From positions 1-16,496 of the forward strand of contig JAPWUZ010000025.1 of NCBI GenBank assembly GCA_028275265.1: a stretch of 16,496 bases of DNA, read 5' to 3'. A program made the position numbers and the translations under genes. The notes below the pieces were generated by a model. That model worked only from the letters and a program-made list of their open reading frames with translations, was not told where the DNA came from and did not search any database. Numbering within the stretch: position 1 is the stretch's first letter; each line of letters begins with the position of its first letter. The stretch comes from Armatimonadota bacterium (GTDB taxonomy: Bacteria > Armatimonadota > HRBIN16). Shown here piece by piece: positions 1 to 10,200 of the stretch.

Positions 1-1527
1 ATCGCGGATAACTACGTGGTGGATTCCAGCGGTGTGGTGGCAACGATTAAACTGACCCGCAGGCTGGCACCGGGCACGCATACGGTGAGGGTAACCGCCC
101 GTAATGTGAACGACCCGACCATTAGCAGCACCGATGAAGTGTCGTTCCAGGTATCTCCGCGCGTGCTGCGAGCGGGGCGTTCGCTGATTTCGATGCCCTA
201 TTTCCAGCCGCAAACCGGTCAGCCTACCCGCTCGGTCAGTGCAGAGACGATGCTGGGCACCGGTTTCCAGATGTTCCGCTGGCTGCCGGAAGCAGGGCGG
301 TATGCCAAGTACAGCTCGTGGGGCGCACCGAAAGACCCTGCCGCCTCGTTTGACCAGGTGAGCGAACAGGTGGGACCCGAGGGCGGCAGCGGGATGGCGC
401 CGCTGGGGCTGGCGTACTTCATTGACCTGCCCGCCGATACGGCGGTGCTGACGGAAGGTGCTCCTGCCCCAGACGTGCCGTTCCGCATCCCGTTGAAGAA
501 GGGCTGGAACATGGTTGGCAACCCGTTTGCCTTCCACGTGCCTTGGGTCGCCTGCGAGGTGGAAACCAGCAGTGGCGTGCGCATGAGCCTGCAGGAGGCG
601 GCGGATAGGGAGATTATCCTGCCCCAGCTGTTCCGCTATGAAAATGGCGCGTATACCTGGCAGACCGCGCCTGCGGGCGTGCTCTACAAATGGGAAGGCT
701 TCTGGGTGCGTGCCTTCCAGGACTGCACCTTAATTGTGATGCCTCTGCCGACAGGCGGGCGTTCCGTGAGTGCAGATACTACCCTTTCCGGTGGCAGCGG
801 CTGGCTTCTGCGGTTCTCGGCAGTGGCGGGCGTGGCGCGTGATGCCAACACCATCATTGGTGTGAACAGTCGGGCGGCAGACGGCTATGGACGTGAGGAT
901 GTGCTGAAGCCGCCGTCGCTGAGCCCGTTCGTGAGTGTCCGGATACTCAACCCCGATTGGGGAGCACGTGCGGGAGCATACGCCCAGGACGTGCGGCGCA
1001 GTGATAACCGCCGCCAGACATGGCAGCTGCAGGTGGAAACCGACCAGGTGAACGAGCCGGTAACCCTGCGGTGGGAAGGCATCCGGGATGTGCCTGCACG
1101 GGTGCGTCTGACGCTGGTCGATGAAGTGACGGGCAGGCGGATAGCAATGCGCACCACGGGCAGCTACACTTATCAGCCCGGTGGCACAGGTACCCGCAGC
1201 TTCACTGTCATCGCCGAGCCGGATGTGCGTTCCGCGCTGCGGGTTTCGTCGGTGCGTGTGCGGGCGACGCGCGGTAGCGGCTTCACCATTGACTATACTC
1301 TGTCTGGCGAGGCGCAGGTGCAGGTTGCTATCACCGATGCCTCCGGCAAGCCGATTGCCACTCTGGTGCAGAACACCCGTTCGGCGGGCGTTCACAGTGC
1401 GACGTGGAACGGGCGCGACAGCCGGGGCATCGCGGTGCCATCGGGCACCTATTTGGTGCGTGTGGAAGCCACCAGCCCGGATGGCGAGCGTGCCCGCATG
1501 GTGACACCGATAGTGATTACTCGGTAA
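1..1527 (+). CDS. Large secreted/surface protein, 5'-truncated, with FlgD-like Ig C-terminus (paralog 1 of 3)
   Basis: The reading frame is open from base 1, so the true start lies upstream and 508 C-terminal residues are visible. Residues 1-52 look like the end of an Ig-like beta-sandwich. Residues ~53-150 carry a G-x-S-L-I-S-M-P motif and an FRW segment (module A); ~158-248 carry GWNMVGNPF and a degenerate repeat ending GFWVRAF (module B). Residues ~265-405 form a second beta-sandwich with a KPP turn, and 412-508 resemble the FlgD Ig-like domain (WNGRD, then VPSGTYLVRV), ending ITR. This cassette matches the ends of the next two genes. In other phyla such C-termini are common on extracellular or surface proteins; the exact role here is unknown. 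In this copy the module A GYW signature is degraded to AYF. The gene is followed after 51 bp by its paralog on the same strand, suggesting one operon. No catalytic motif is seen. Being a real gene is nearly certain; surface location is inference. Confidence 0.9.
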   Translation: MADNYVVDSSGVVATIKLTRRLAPGTHTVRVTARNVNDPTISSTDEVSFQVSPRVLRAGRSLISMPYFQPQTGQPTRSVSAETMLGTGFQMFRWLPEAGRYAKYSSWGAPKDPAASFDQVSEQVGPEGGSGMAPLGLAYFIDLPADTAVLTEGAPAPDVPFRIPLKKGWNMVGNPFAFHVPWVACEVETSSGVRMSLQEAADREIILPQLFRYENGAYTWQTAPAGVLYKWEGFWVRAFQDCTLIVMPLPTGGRSVSADTTLSGGSGWLLRFSAVAGVARDANTIIGVNSRAADGYGREDVLKPPSLSPFVSVRILNPDWGARAGAYAQDVRRSDNRRQTWQLQVETDQVNEPVTLRWEGIRDVPARVRLTLVDEVTGRRIAMRTTGSYTYQPGGTGTRSFTVIAEPDVRSALRVSSVRVRATRGSGFTIDYTLSGEAQVQVAITDASGKPIATLVQNTRSAGVHSATWNGRDSRGIAVPSGTYLVRVEATSPDGERARMVTPIVITR

Positions 1528-1568
1528 GGTGTGAGTAAGAAAGAGATGACACACGGGGAAGATACACA

Positions 1569-1574
1569 GGGAGG
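1569..1574 (+). promoter_or_regulatory. Shine-Dalgarno site of paralog 2
   Basis: GGGAGG precedes the double ATG at 1579/1582. It decides against the upstream in-frame GTG at 1531, which lies only 3 bases after the previous stop codon and has no purine-rich site at normal spacing. Confidence 0.7.
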
Positions 1575-1578
1575 ACAG

Positions 1579-4212
1579 ATGATGAAACTCGTCGGTTTGA
1601 GCAAACGACGATGGACAGCGTGCGTGCTGATGGCGGGGCTGCTGGTGGGCATTCTATCCGCTGTCGCACTGGCGCAGCCGAGCAACGACTTCCGTGCCGT
1701 GTATGTCAATAACGGTATCCTGATGACCGGCATCGGTCTGGATGGACAGGTTGGCATCGCCGGTACGAACTACGACGCGATTGGTCGTATCACTCTCGGC
1801 ACGGTACAGGGGGCACGCTTTACCACTGATGACGACAACAAGCCGCTCGTGTTTGCGTACCCCTATCCCTGTGGTAATTTCGGCGTGGTGACCGTGCGCA
1901 TCGTCACCGCCGATGCTACGGACGACCTTATCTGGGGGTCGGATGATGGCGAATGGGTAGATGGTATAGAGCCCTTCGCGGACCCCGGCGGGCGCTACAT
2001 GATTGTCGGCCGCTGGCGTCATGCGGATACGGGTATTCGTGTGGACCAGACGGTGGAGCTGGTCGGTGGCTACGCGCGCATCACGTGGACCATCACCAAC
2101 GAAGGCACGGAGACACAACAGGTCGGACTGCGCTTCCTGATAGACGAAGAGATACGCAGCGGCTTTCCGGCAGCAACCTCCGATTACGTGCTTGTACCTG
2201 GCTACTTCCCCGTTCAGAACGATTTGGACTTGCAGGGAGGGCAGGTGCCCTCGTATGTGGACGCGGCGCCGCTTCGAACGATGAACGCGCCGATTCTGCG
2301 CTGGCAGTTTAAACAAAACGGACTGACCACTCCCGACAGGGTGGTTATCAGTCAGTTTTCGCGACTGTCGACGAACCTGTGGGATTTCACCTCCAACCCC
2401 GATCTGGTGGTTAATGACCATGCCATTGCCAGCTACTGGAATCCACAGTCGTTGATGCCTGGCAAATCGCGAACCATTGTCACGATGATAGGGCTTGGTA
2501 CCAGCACCAATGACCCGTCCGGGCGTTACGCGCTGGATACCGAGTCGCCGGGCGTGGTCGGTCTGGACGCCAGCAAGACCAACCAGCTGTCGCCTGAGGA
2601 GTTTGCCATTAGCGCATCCATCACCAACTACCGGTCGCTCAACTCTCTGCAGAACGTGACCCTGGAGAACGTGAGCTTTGCCATTTCGCTGCCGCAGGGG
2701 CTCGCGCTCGCAGATGGCGAGAGCGTGAACAAGACGGTTCCCTCGGTGCTTCCCGGCGAAGTGGCTACGGTCAGCTGGCGCGTGAAGCCGACAGGGGAGA
2801 AGATGGGTGAGTTAACGTATCGGGTGTACTCCACCGTGTCGCCGGGTAGCCTGTCGAAGAGCGTTTCCCGGTCACTCATCGTGCCGATGACCACAAGGGT
2901 AGACCTGAAAACCGGCTTCCAGATGGTGAGTCTGCCCTTCGCGTTCGACAACACCGACCCTGCAGCCATTCTGGGGCTGGAGCAGGGCGACTTTACGCTG
3001 TTGCGCTGGGACGCCACCCAGAGACGCTATGCGCTGGTCAACAGTATCCGCCCCGGTGAGGGCTACTGGCTGCGGGTCAACACCGCCCAGACCCTGACAC
3101 TGAGCGGCGCAAAGATAGCGGGAGATGCATTCGGCGGTACCTTGCGGCTGGCTCTGCCACAGGGCTGGGTGCAGATTGGTAATCCGTATCCCTACCCGGT
3201 GCCTATCGGGCTGATTCGCTTCATCGACGTCACGCAGGGGCTTGCTATCACCTATGCAGAGGCGGTACAGCGTGGTCTGGTGCGCAGTGTGCTGTTCTAC
3301 TACGACACCACGCCACCTGTCGGCTACAAGCCCATCTCGCTGTATAGCGACCCTGCCGCTCCGATGATACCCGGGCGCGGCTACTGGATCTTCGTGGACA
3401 GCCGCAATCTGGAGATAATATTCCCCAACGTCATCACGCCTGGGGCCACCATTACCTTCCCCAGCCGACTGGGCGTGGCTCCTGTGCGCTGGCAGGTGCA
3501 GTTCATTGCGCAAAGCGAGGGCAAGCAGGATGCAACCGCCGTCATCGGAGCTGCATCTCGCGCGACGGACAGCGTCGATATGTATGATATGCCCAAGCCG
3601 CCTGCTCCGGTTGAAGAGAGCGTGCAAACCCTGTTGATTGCACCGGACGGGCAAAGCGTACTGGCACAGGACATCCGCGCCGACGGCATTCGCCGGCAGG
3701 TGTGGGAGATGGTGGTCTCTGCGCCAAAACCCGACAGCACGGTGGTGCTTCGCTGGAGTGGTATGCAGAGCGTGCCTTCGTCCCTGCGGCTGAAGCTGGT
3801 GGACACGGAGGCAAAGGTCACCCGCGACCTGCGATCGACCTCGTCCTACACCTTCACGGCGGGCGCGTCGGGCAGCCGACGGTTCCAGATAGTGGCAGAG
3901 CCTCGCGGCACAGCTGGATTGCGTATTACGTCGTTGCGGGTGACGCGCACACGCGGTGGCGCAGTGTCTATCAGCTATGCTCTGAGTGACACCGCCAGCG
4001 CAAAGGTACGCATTATGAACGCAGCGGGGAAGGTCGTGCAAACCCTGCAAGCAGGAGAAGCCGCATCGCGCGGCGTAACAAATCTGACGTGGAACGGACG
4101 TGACGGCGCGGGCATCGCCGTGCCTGCCGGCAGTTATCTGGTAGAGGTCATCGCGACCTCCGAGGATGGGCAGACGGCACGCGCCGTGCAGCCGGTAGTG
4201 ATAACGCGGTAA
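1579..4212 (+). CDS. Secreted protein with unique N-terminal domain, Ig-like domain and FlgD-like Ig C-terminus (paralog 2 of 3)
   Basis: I place the start at ATG 1579 (or the adjacent ATG 1582) because GGGAGG at 1569-1574 lies 4 or 7 nt upstream and a classical signal peptide follows (KRRW, a hydrophobic core, then ALA|QP near residue 32). An in-frame GTG at 1531 would add 16 hydrophilic residues ahead of it and is less likely. From 1579 the protein has 877 aa. Residues ~36-310 are a beta-rich domain I do not recognise (aromatic and Asp-rich, WRHADTG region, TITNEGTE region). Residues ~340-435 look like an Ig/NEW3-type domain (SLPQG, then VLPGEVATVSW). Module A (GFQMVSLPF at 446, GYWLR at 495) and module B (GWVQIGNPY at 529, GYWIF at 601) follow, then a beta-sandwich with KPP (~635-775) and the FlgD-like Ig domain (783-877, WNGRD at 838), ending ITR. 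It probably acts outside the cell or at its surface. No enzyme motif is evident. Confidence 0.93.
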   Translation: MMKLVGLSKRRWTACVLMAGLLVGILSAVALAQPSNDFRAVYVNNGILMTGIGLDGQVGIAGTNYDAIGRITLGTVQGARFTTDDDNKPLVFAYPYPCGNFGVVTVRIVTADATDDLIWGSDDGEWVDGIEPFADPGGRYMIVGRWRHADTGIRVDQTVELVGGYARITWTITNEGTETQQVGLRFLIDEEIRSGFPAATSDYVLVPGYFPVQNDLDLQGGQVPSYVDAAPLRTMNAPILRWQFKQNGLTTPDRVVISQFSRLSTNLWDFTSNPDLVVNDHAIASYWNPQSLMPGKSRTIVTMIGLGTSTNDPSGRYALDTESPGVVGLDASKTNQLSPEEFAISASITNYRSLNSLQNVTLENVSFAISLPQGLALADGESVNKTVPSVLPGEVATVSWRVKPTGEKMGELTYRVYSTVSPGSLSKSVSRSLIVPMTTRVDLKTGFQMVSLPFAFDNTDPAAILGLEQGDFTLLRWDATQRRYALVNSIRPGEGYWLRVNTAQTLTLSGAKIAGDAFGGTLRLALPQGWVQIGNPYPYPVPIGLIRFIDVTQGLAITYAEAVQRGLVRSVLFYYDTTPPVGYKPISLYSDPAAPMIPGRGYWIFVDSRNLEIIFPNVITPGATITFPSRLGVAPVRWQVQFIAQSEGKQDATAVIGAASRATDSVDMYDMPKPPAPVEESVQTLLIAPDGQSVLAQDIRADGIRRQVWEMVVSAPKPDSTVVLRWSGMQSVPSSLRLKLVDTEAKVTRDLRSTSSYTFTAGASGSRRFQIVAEPRGTAGLRITSLRVTRTRGGAVSISYALSDTASAKVRIMNAAGKVVQTLQAGEAASRGVTNLTWNGRDGAGIAVPAGSYLVEVIATSEDGQTARAVQPVVITR

Positions 4213-4237
4213 GCAAGGGGAGGATTGGCGAAGAAAA

Positions 4238-7200
4238 ATGGTTAAGGGAGAGAAAAAGACCATGCGAAACGGGTGGAAGTGGCTCACTCTGGCTTTCGCC
4301 AGCCTTTGGGTGCTCACGTGGGCGACGAGCACTTTGGCTGCTCCAAGCGTGGGTAACACTTCGGTCCGTCCGCACCGTGTACTTCAGCAGGGGGCAACTG
4401 CCGACGGCTCTGTCAGTACATGGTTCGTTTTCCAGGCAGTGGTAACGCCTGGCGCGGACAACGAGGTTATCCTTGATGTCTTTGTGACCTTCAACGGGCT
4501 GCCCGGACTGCGGCTGACGCCGGTTGGAGGCGGCGTGTACCGCGCCGCGATAAAAGGCAGTGACATCGGGGTTGGGACACACAGCCTGGGCGTGCTGGTG
4601 AACTGGAGGACAGACCAGCCGCAGAACCCTGTTACTGCCGCATTCAGCCCGGATACGCTTATCGTCGTTCCGCAAATTACGGATGTTTTGAGCCGCGCGC
4701 AACTGTGGCGCGTGAAGACGCTCTTCGATGACGAAGCGCTGGCAGCATCTGACCCCTTGCAGAGAGACCCGCTTCGCCCCGACCCTCTGGACCTGCTGGC
4801 GCCAGACGATGGTTCCAGCTCCACCCGCTATCGCTACCGGGTGCTCTACCGGCATCCGTTCGGTATCCCACCGCAGCCGATTTACTCGTCGTTCACCATG
4901 AACGCATCGGACGGCAGCTACGTCCATGGGTTTGTGTCAGATACTTTCATGCCTCCGCCTCCCTTTACCGCTCCGCCGCACTCGGAGCCTGTATGGGGCA
5001 CGGGAAAGGTGGAAACCAATGACTTCGGTGGCGTTTACATCTATATCGATGGTGAACCGCACTGGATGGTGCCGGTGTATAAGCTGGACTCCGGCGGTAA
5101 TCCCGTCCCTCTGGGCAGCCTCACGCCGGATGACTTCCGTAACGGTGTGGTTTACGAATACGTCTGGGAACCCACGCATTATGCCAGCCAGTCCGGTGAT
5201 AGCCGGTATGGCTTGCCATACAAATACGGTCGCCCCACCGACAACGCTTTTGTAGTGGGACCGCACGGCGCGCATGGATATGATTTTCGCGCAGGGGTAG
5301 ACCACTTTCCGACGGAGGACAGCGTGCCGGCGGTCTTCCAGCCGGGCAACCCCCTGCAGGACCCTGCCTATCCGCTGTTTGCGGGTGAGCATCCGCGCAT
5401 CACGCCTGTGCTCAGCGGGTTCCGCTCGATGTTCGAGCCGAACTTCTTGCATCTGGGCACGGTGCGTAAAGCGACGGACGACACCACCGTCTTCTGGAAC
5501 CCGGACCAGCAGCTGCCCAACGGTCCGTTCCATCCGCAACCCGGTCCCACCGCTCCGGGCACACAGTCCTTCCCGGTGGCCATGGGCACGGAAGACACGG
5601 TTTTCGAATTCCGTATCCGCTACCAGGGCGACCGCGATCCGGCATACATTAAGGTCTTTATCAGCAACGACTACACGGGCCAGAGCTATCCCCTCCAGCT
5701 GACCATGCAGCCGCTGGATCCGTCGCAGACCAATCCGGGCATCTACGTAGCACGCACTCGCCTGCCGAGAGGTCCCCACACTTACTACTTTGAGGCGAAC
5801 GACGGTACCCGCACGGTGCGGTTCCCGGTGCGTTCGCTGGATGACCCGGTACTGCCTGCGGGCGGTATCCACACGAAGGGACGCAACTTCTTCATGGGAC
5901 CCTTTGTGAACAGCAAGCCGGTGCTGTCCGAATACTCGGTCACTCCGGCAACGGGCAAGCAGGGCACCAACTTTGTCTTCCGCGTGAAGTACACTGACCC
6001 GAATAACCAGCGTCCGGTACGTGCACGGCTGCACCTGCAGCTGAGAGATGACCCCGCGCCGCGCGGTACCTGGGTCACGGTGAACATGGTGCGCGAGAGC
6101 CCGGATAGCGTGCAGTATTCGGATGGAGTGGTGTACAAGTTTGATACCTCCTCCGACCCGAGCATCGTGCTGCAGCCGGGTACGCGACACTACTATTTTG
6201 AGTTCACCGATAACTGGGGTGACCCATACGACCCCAATACCCTGCTGGAGGGCGAAACGGCACTGCTGCCCGCCAACGCCACCACTGACCCCAATGATGA
6301 TGCCAATAAGGTGGTGGTGGAAAACACCATCGCGGGACCGATTGTGGTGGACAATAAACAGCCCTACCTGGTGAAACCTGCTACCGAAGTCGGCACCGAC
6401 GTGAACTGGACACCCGGCGCGACGGATGTGGGCGGAGATTATCTCGCGTCGGATACCTTCCAGAACACGGCAACGTCGTTCACCTTCCGCACGAAGTATG
6501 TGGACAAGAACAACGACGCCCCCACCTTCATCAAGGTGCAGTATCGCAACACTGCTGACCCCGGCAGCGTGTTTGAGCGTGATTTGAGTGTTGCTCCGGG
6601 CAGCGGCACGCTCTACTCGGACGGCGTCGTGTATCAAGTGACCGGCATCAAACTGCCCGTCGGTCAGACGGAGTTCCGCTTCACCACCTCCGACGGTACG
6701 GTGGTGACCACAACGGACTGGCAGACCGGTCCCAACGTGGTGGCGAATACCGCGCCTGTACTGCAGGAACCCAGCGGTGGTACGCTGAGCCCCACCAGCG
6801 GTGACCAAGGCACGCTCTACACCTTCCGCGTTGTTTACAAGGACGCTGAAGGACAGGCGCCTGTCGCTGCCAACGGCGGGTTTATCCGTGTGTGGATCGA
6901 CGGCACAGAATACGATATGGCGCCCAACGGCACACCGGATTACGTCAACGGTACCGTGTTTGAATACGCGACGACGCTGGGCGCGGAGCCTGCCGTCCAT
7001 CAGTACCACTTTGTGGCGTCGGATGGAGGCAACACGGTTCGCCTGCCGACGACGGGCGAGTTCAGCGGCCCCAACGTGAACGACTTCAACAAGCTGTCTA
7101 ACCCGCGTGTGACCATCACGCCTGCGGGCAACAGCGAACCGCGCGGACGCAGCGACGCGGCATACGCATTCCAGATTACCTTCACCAACCCCAACGGCAC

Positions 7201-10200
7201 GTCGCCGGTGGGCAACATCGAGGTGCTGGTGGACGGCACGCCTTACGTGCTGAACGAAACTATTCCCACCAGCCCCACGCCAGGCGACTTCCGCAATGGC
7301 GTGACCTACAGCCTGACGCTGAACGCACCGGCAGCACCCATGACGCCCGGACAGCACCAGTTCCAGTTCCGGTTCCAAAACGGTGCCTTCTCAACCCAGC
7401 CGCAGAGCGTCGCGGTGAACCACAAGCCGGTGCTTTCGGATAATAAGGTGACCACCGATGGCAGCACGGCGACCACACAGGTGTCCAAGGTGGCACGCCC
7501 CATCTTCCTGGTTACTTACCGCGATGCGGACAATGACGCGCCGAAGTTTGTGAAGCTGTTCATCGACAGCGATGCGACGGGCGTGAACATGACCTCCACA
7601 GGCGGTACCGACTACCGCGCTGGTGTGGTGTTCCGCTATCAGTCGCCAGCGCCGCTTGCTATCGGCAACCATACCTACCGCATTGCGGCGCAGGACGCCG
7701 ACCCGTTCGCGGAAGATGCGGCGGAGGTCAACGGCGCGTTCGAGGTGCTGAACCTGAAGCCGGTGCTGAGCAACGGTACCGTAACGCCCACTACCGGCTC
7801 GCACAACGCGGCGTTCACCTATAGCGTGAAGTACACCGACGGCGATGGCGATGCTCCCGCCTTCGTGCGGGTGCGCATCCTGAAGCCAGACAGCACCGAA
7901 CAGGTGCTGAACCTGACCGGTTCGGGTGACTACACGCAGGGCGTAACCTTCAGCGGAACCATTCCGGCGAACTCGCGCCTGCTCACGGGTGACTATCAGT
8001 TCCGGTTCGAGGCGAACGACGGCACGGTAGACGCCGACCCGTTGCTGGGCGATGGACCCACAGTGACCAACGCCAAGCCGGTGCTGAGCAGCGGTTCGGT
8101 GGTGCCGGTGCGCGAGTCGGGACGCGCCGCCTTCCGATACTCGGTGACCTACACAGATACGGATGGCGATGCACCGGAGTTCGTGCGAGTGGTGGTTATC
8201 CAGCCGGATAATACCGAGCGTACGCTGGATATGACCGGCAGCGGCACCGACTACACGACGGGCGTTATCTTCACCGCCGACGTGCCGGCGAACTCCAACC
8301 TTGCTCCTGGCAGCTACGGCTTCCGGTTTATAGCGAGGGACGACTACGGGGCAGATGCTGACCCGTTGACCGGAACCGGTCCGCAGATAAACAACCCGCC
8401 GCAGCTGCTCAACCCGAGGGTCACCCCGGCATCGGGCAAGCTCAGCACGGAGTTCGTGTATGAGGTCACGTACAAGGATGCCGATGGCGATGCCCCCAAG
8501 GCGTTCAGTGGTACGCCCGGCGGCGAGGTGCAGGTCAATATCGACGGCACCTGGTACGCCATGACGAAGGTCGGTGCGGGTACGAACTACGTGGAGGGGG
8601 TGACCTACCAGCTCAAGCGACGGCTGAGCGAAGGCACACATACCTTCCAGTTCCGCACTCAGGACCAGTACGATGCCGCGGAGACGGCAGTCCTGAGTGG
8701 ACCGACAGTGAACAAAGCGACCATCACGTTCACTGCGCCCAGCGGTACCGCTGCACTCGGCCAGACCGTCACGCTGAACGGACAGCTCACCCTGTCGGGC
8801 AGCGCCACGGTCAACGCTTCGGTGCAGGTGGTGATTTCCCCGCCGGTGGGTGCGGGCGAGGTGAAGAACGTCAATACCGCTTCTGATGGTTCATTCTCGG
8901 TGCAGTTCACACCGAGCACCACCGGCACGTGGTCTGCCTACGCCTCGTGGGCGGGCAATAACGAATACGACGGTGTGAACAGCACGCCGGTGACCATACA
9001 GGTGCAGGGTGCGACCTTCACCATCCAGCCCGGTATCAGCATGATTTCCATCCCGCTGATACCGCCATCCAGTGACCCCGACTTCCTGTTCGGGTTTGAC
9101 ACCAGCGCGATTAACCTTATCCGCTGGCAACCTCTGCAGAACCGCTACGTCAGCGGCGGCAGTGTGGTGGCGCAGGCAGGTGCTGGTTACTGGGTACGTG
9201 CAATCAGCGCTGTGAATGTGTCGCCGGTGGGCACGCTGGCAGACCAGACTCAGCCGTTCTCCATCCAGCTGGCGCAGGGCTGGAACATGATAGGCTCGGT
9301 GTATCTGCAGCCAACCCTGCTCGGTGCGGCGCAGGTTCGCGTGGCTGGTCAGGTGATGACCCTTGCGGAGGCGGCAAGGAAGGGTCTGGTTCGCGACTAT
9401 GCATGGCGCTACGACCCGGTCGCCCGCGCCTACAAGATGGTGAGTGCGGGTGAGAACCTGCAACCCTTCGTGGGATACTGGATACGCGCCCTGGTCGATG
9501 CCGAGCTCATCCTGAACCCGCCGGGAAGCCGCTCCGCAGGCGGTACGCAGATCGGCCGCTCGGCGAAGATGAGCGACGGCGACTGGGTGGTGCAGCTGGT
9601 GGCTCGCGCTGGCGAGGCGACGGACTCCGACAACTACATCGGTGTGTCGAGTGACAGCCTGCAGGTGGAGAAGCCTGCGCCGCTGGAGAACTACGTGCAT
9701 GTGCAGTTGCTGTCGCCGGAGACCAACGCTCCGCTGGCAGTAGACGTGCGACGTAGCGCCAGTGCGAAGCAGGTATACACCTTTGAGGTGCTTACCGACA
9801 TGCCGAACACGCCTGTCACCCTCTCGTGGCCCAATCTGGCGAAGATTAGCCGGAACGTCGAGATGGTGCTGGTGGACGTCGACGCCAACGTGCGCCGCGT
9901 GATGACCACTCTGCCGTCCTACACCTACAACAGCGGTGTAAACGGCGGTACTCGCCGGTTCCAGATTATCGTGCAGCCGCGAGTGCGCACGGCAGCGATG
10001 ATTAGCAACGTGCGCGTGGCGCAGACCCGTGCAGCCGGAGGCACGCGGGTGCAGATTAGCTATGCGCTGAATACAGATGCATCGGTGGCGGTGCAGATTA
10101 CCGACGCTACCGGCAAGCCGGTACGCGCTCTGCAGGCTGGTCAGTCTGGACGTGGCGTGAACAACATCACGTGGGACGGTCGCAATAGCGCGGGCGTGGC

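Noticed and set aside
1531..1578. GTG at 1531 as start of paralog 2
   Set aside because: It would put 16 hydrophilic residues ahead of the signal peptide and has no suitably spaced ribosome-binding site, unlike ATG 1579/1582.
4937..7378. Long minus-strand open frame (813 codons) opposite the giant repeat gene, with others at 7391-8641, 8891-10771 and 2872-4359
   Set aside because: Translations are rich in Arg, His and Val with no recognisable domain, signal peptide or ribosome-binding site. They arise from the high-GC codon bias of the plus-strand genes, whose protein repeats are clearly real.
7754..8719. Regularly spaced DNA words suggesting a CRISPR-like array
   Set aside because: Repeats are only ~11-12 identical bases spaced ~320 bp apart and lie in frame within a coding repeat protein.
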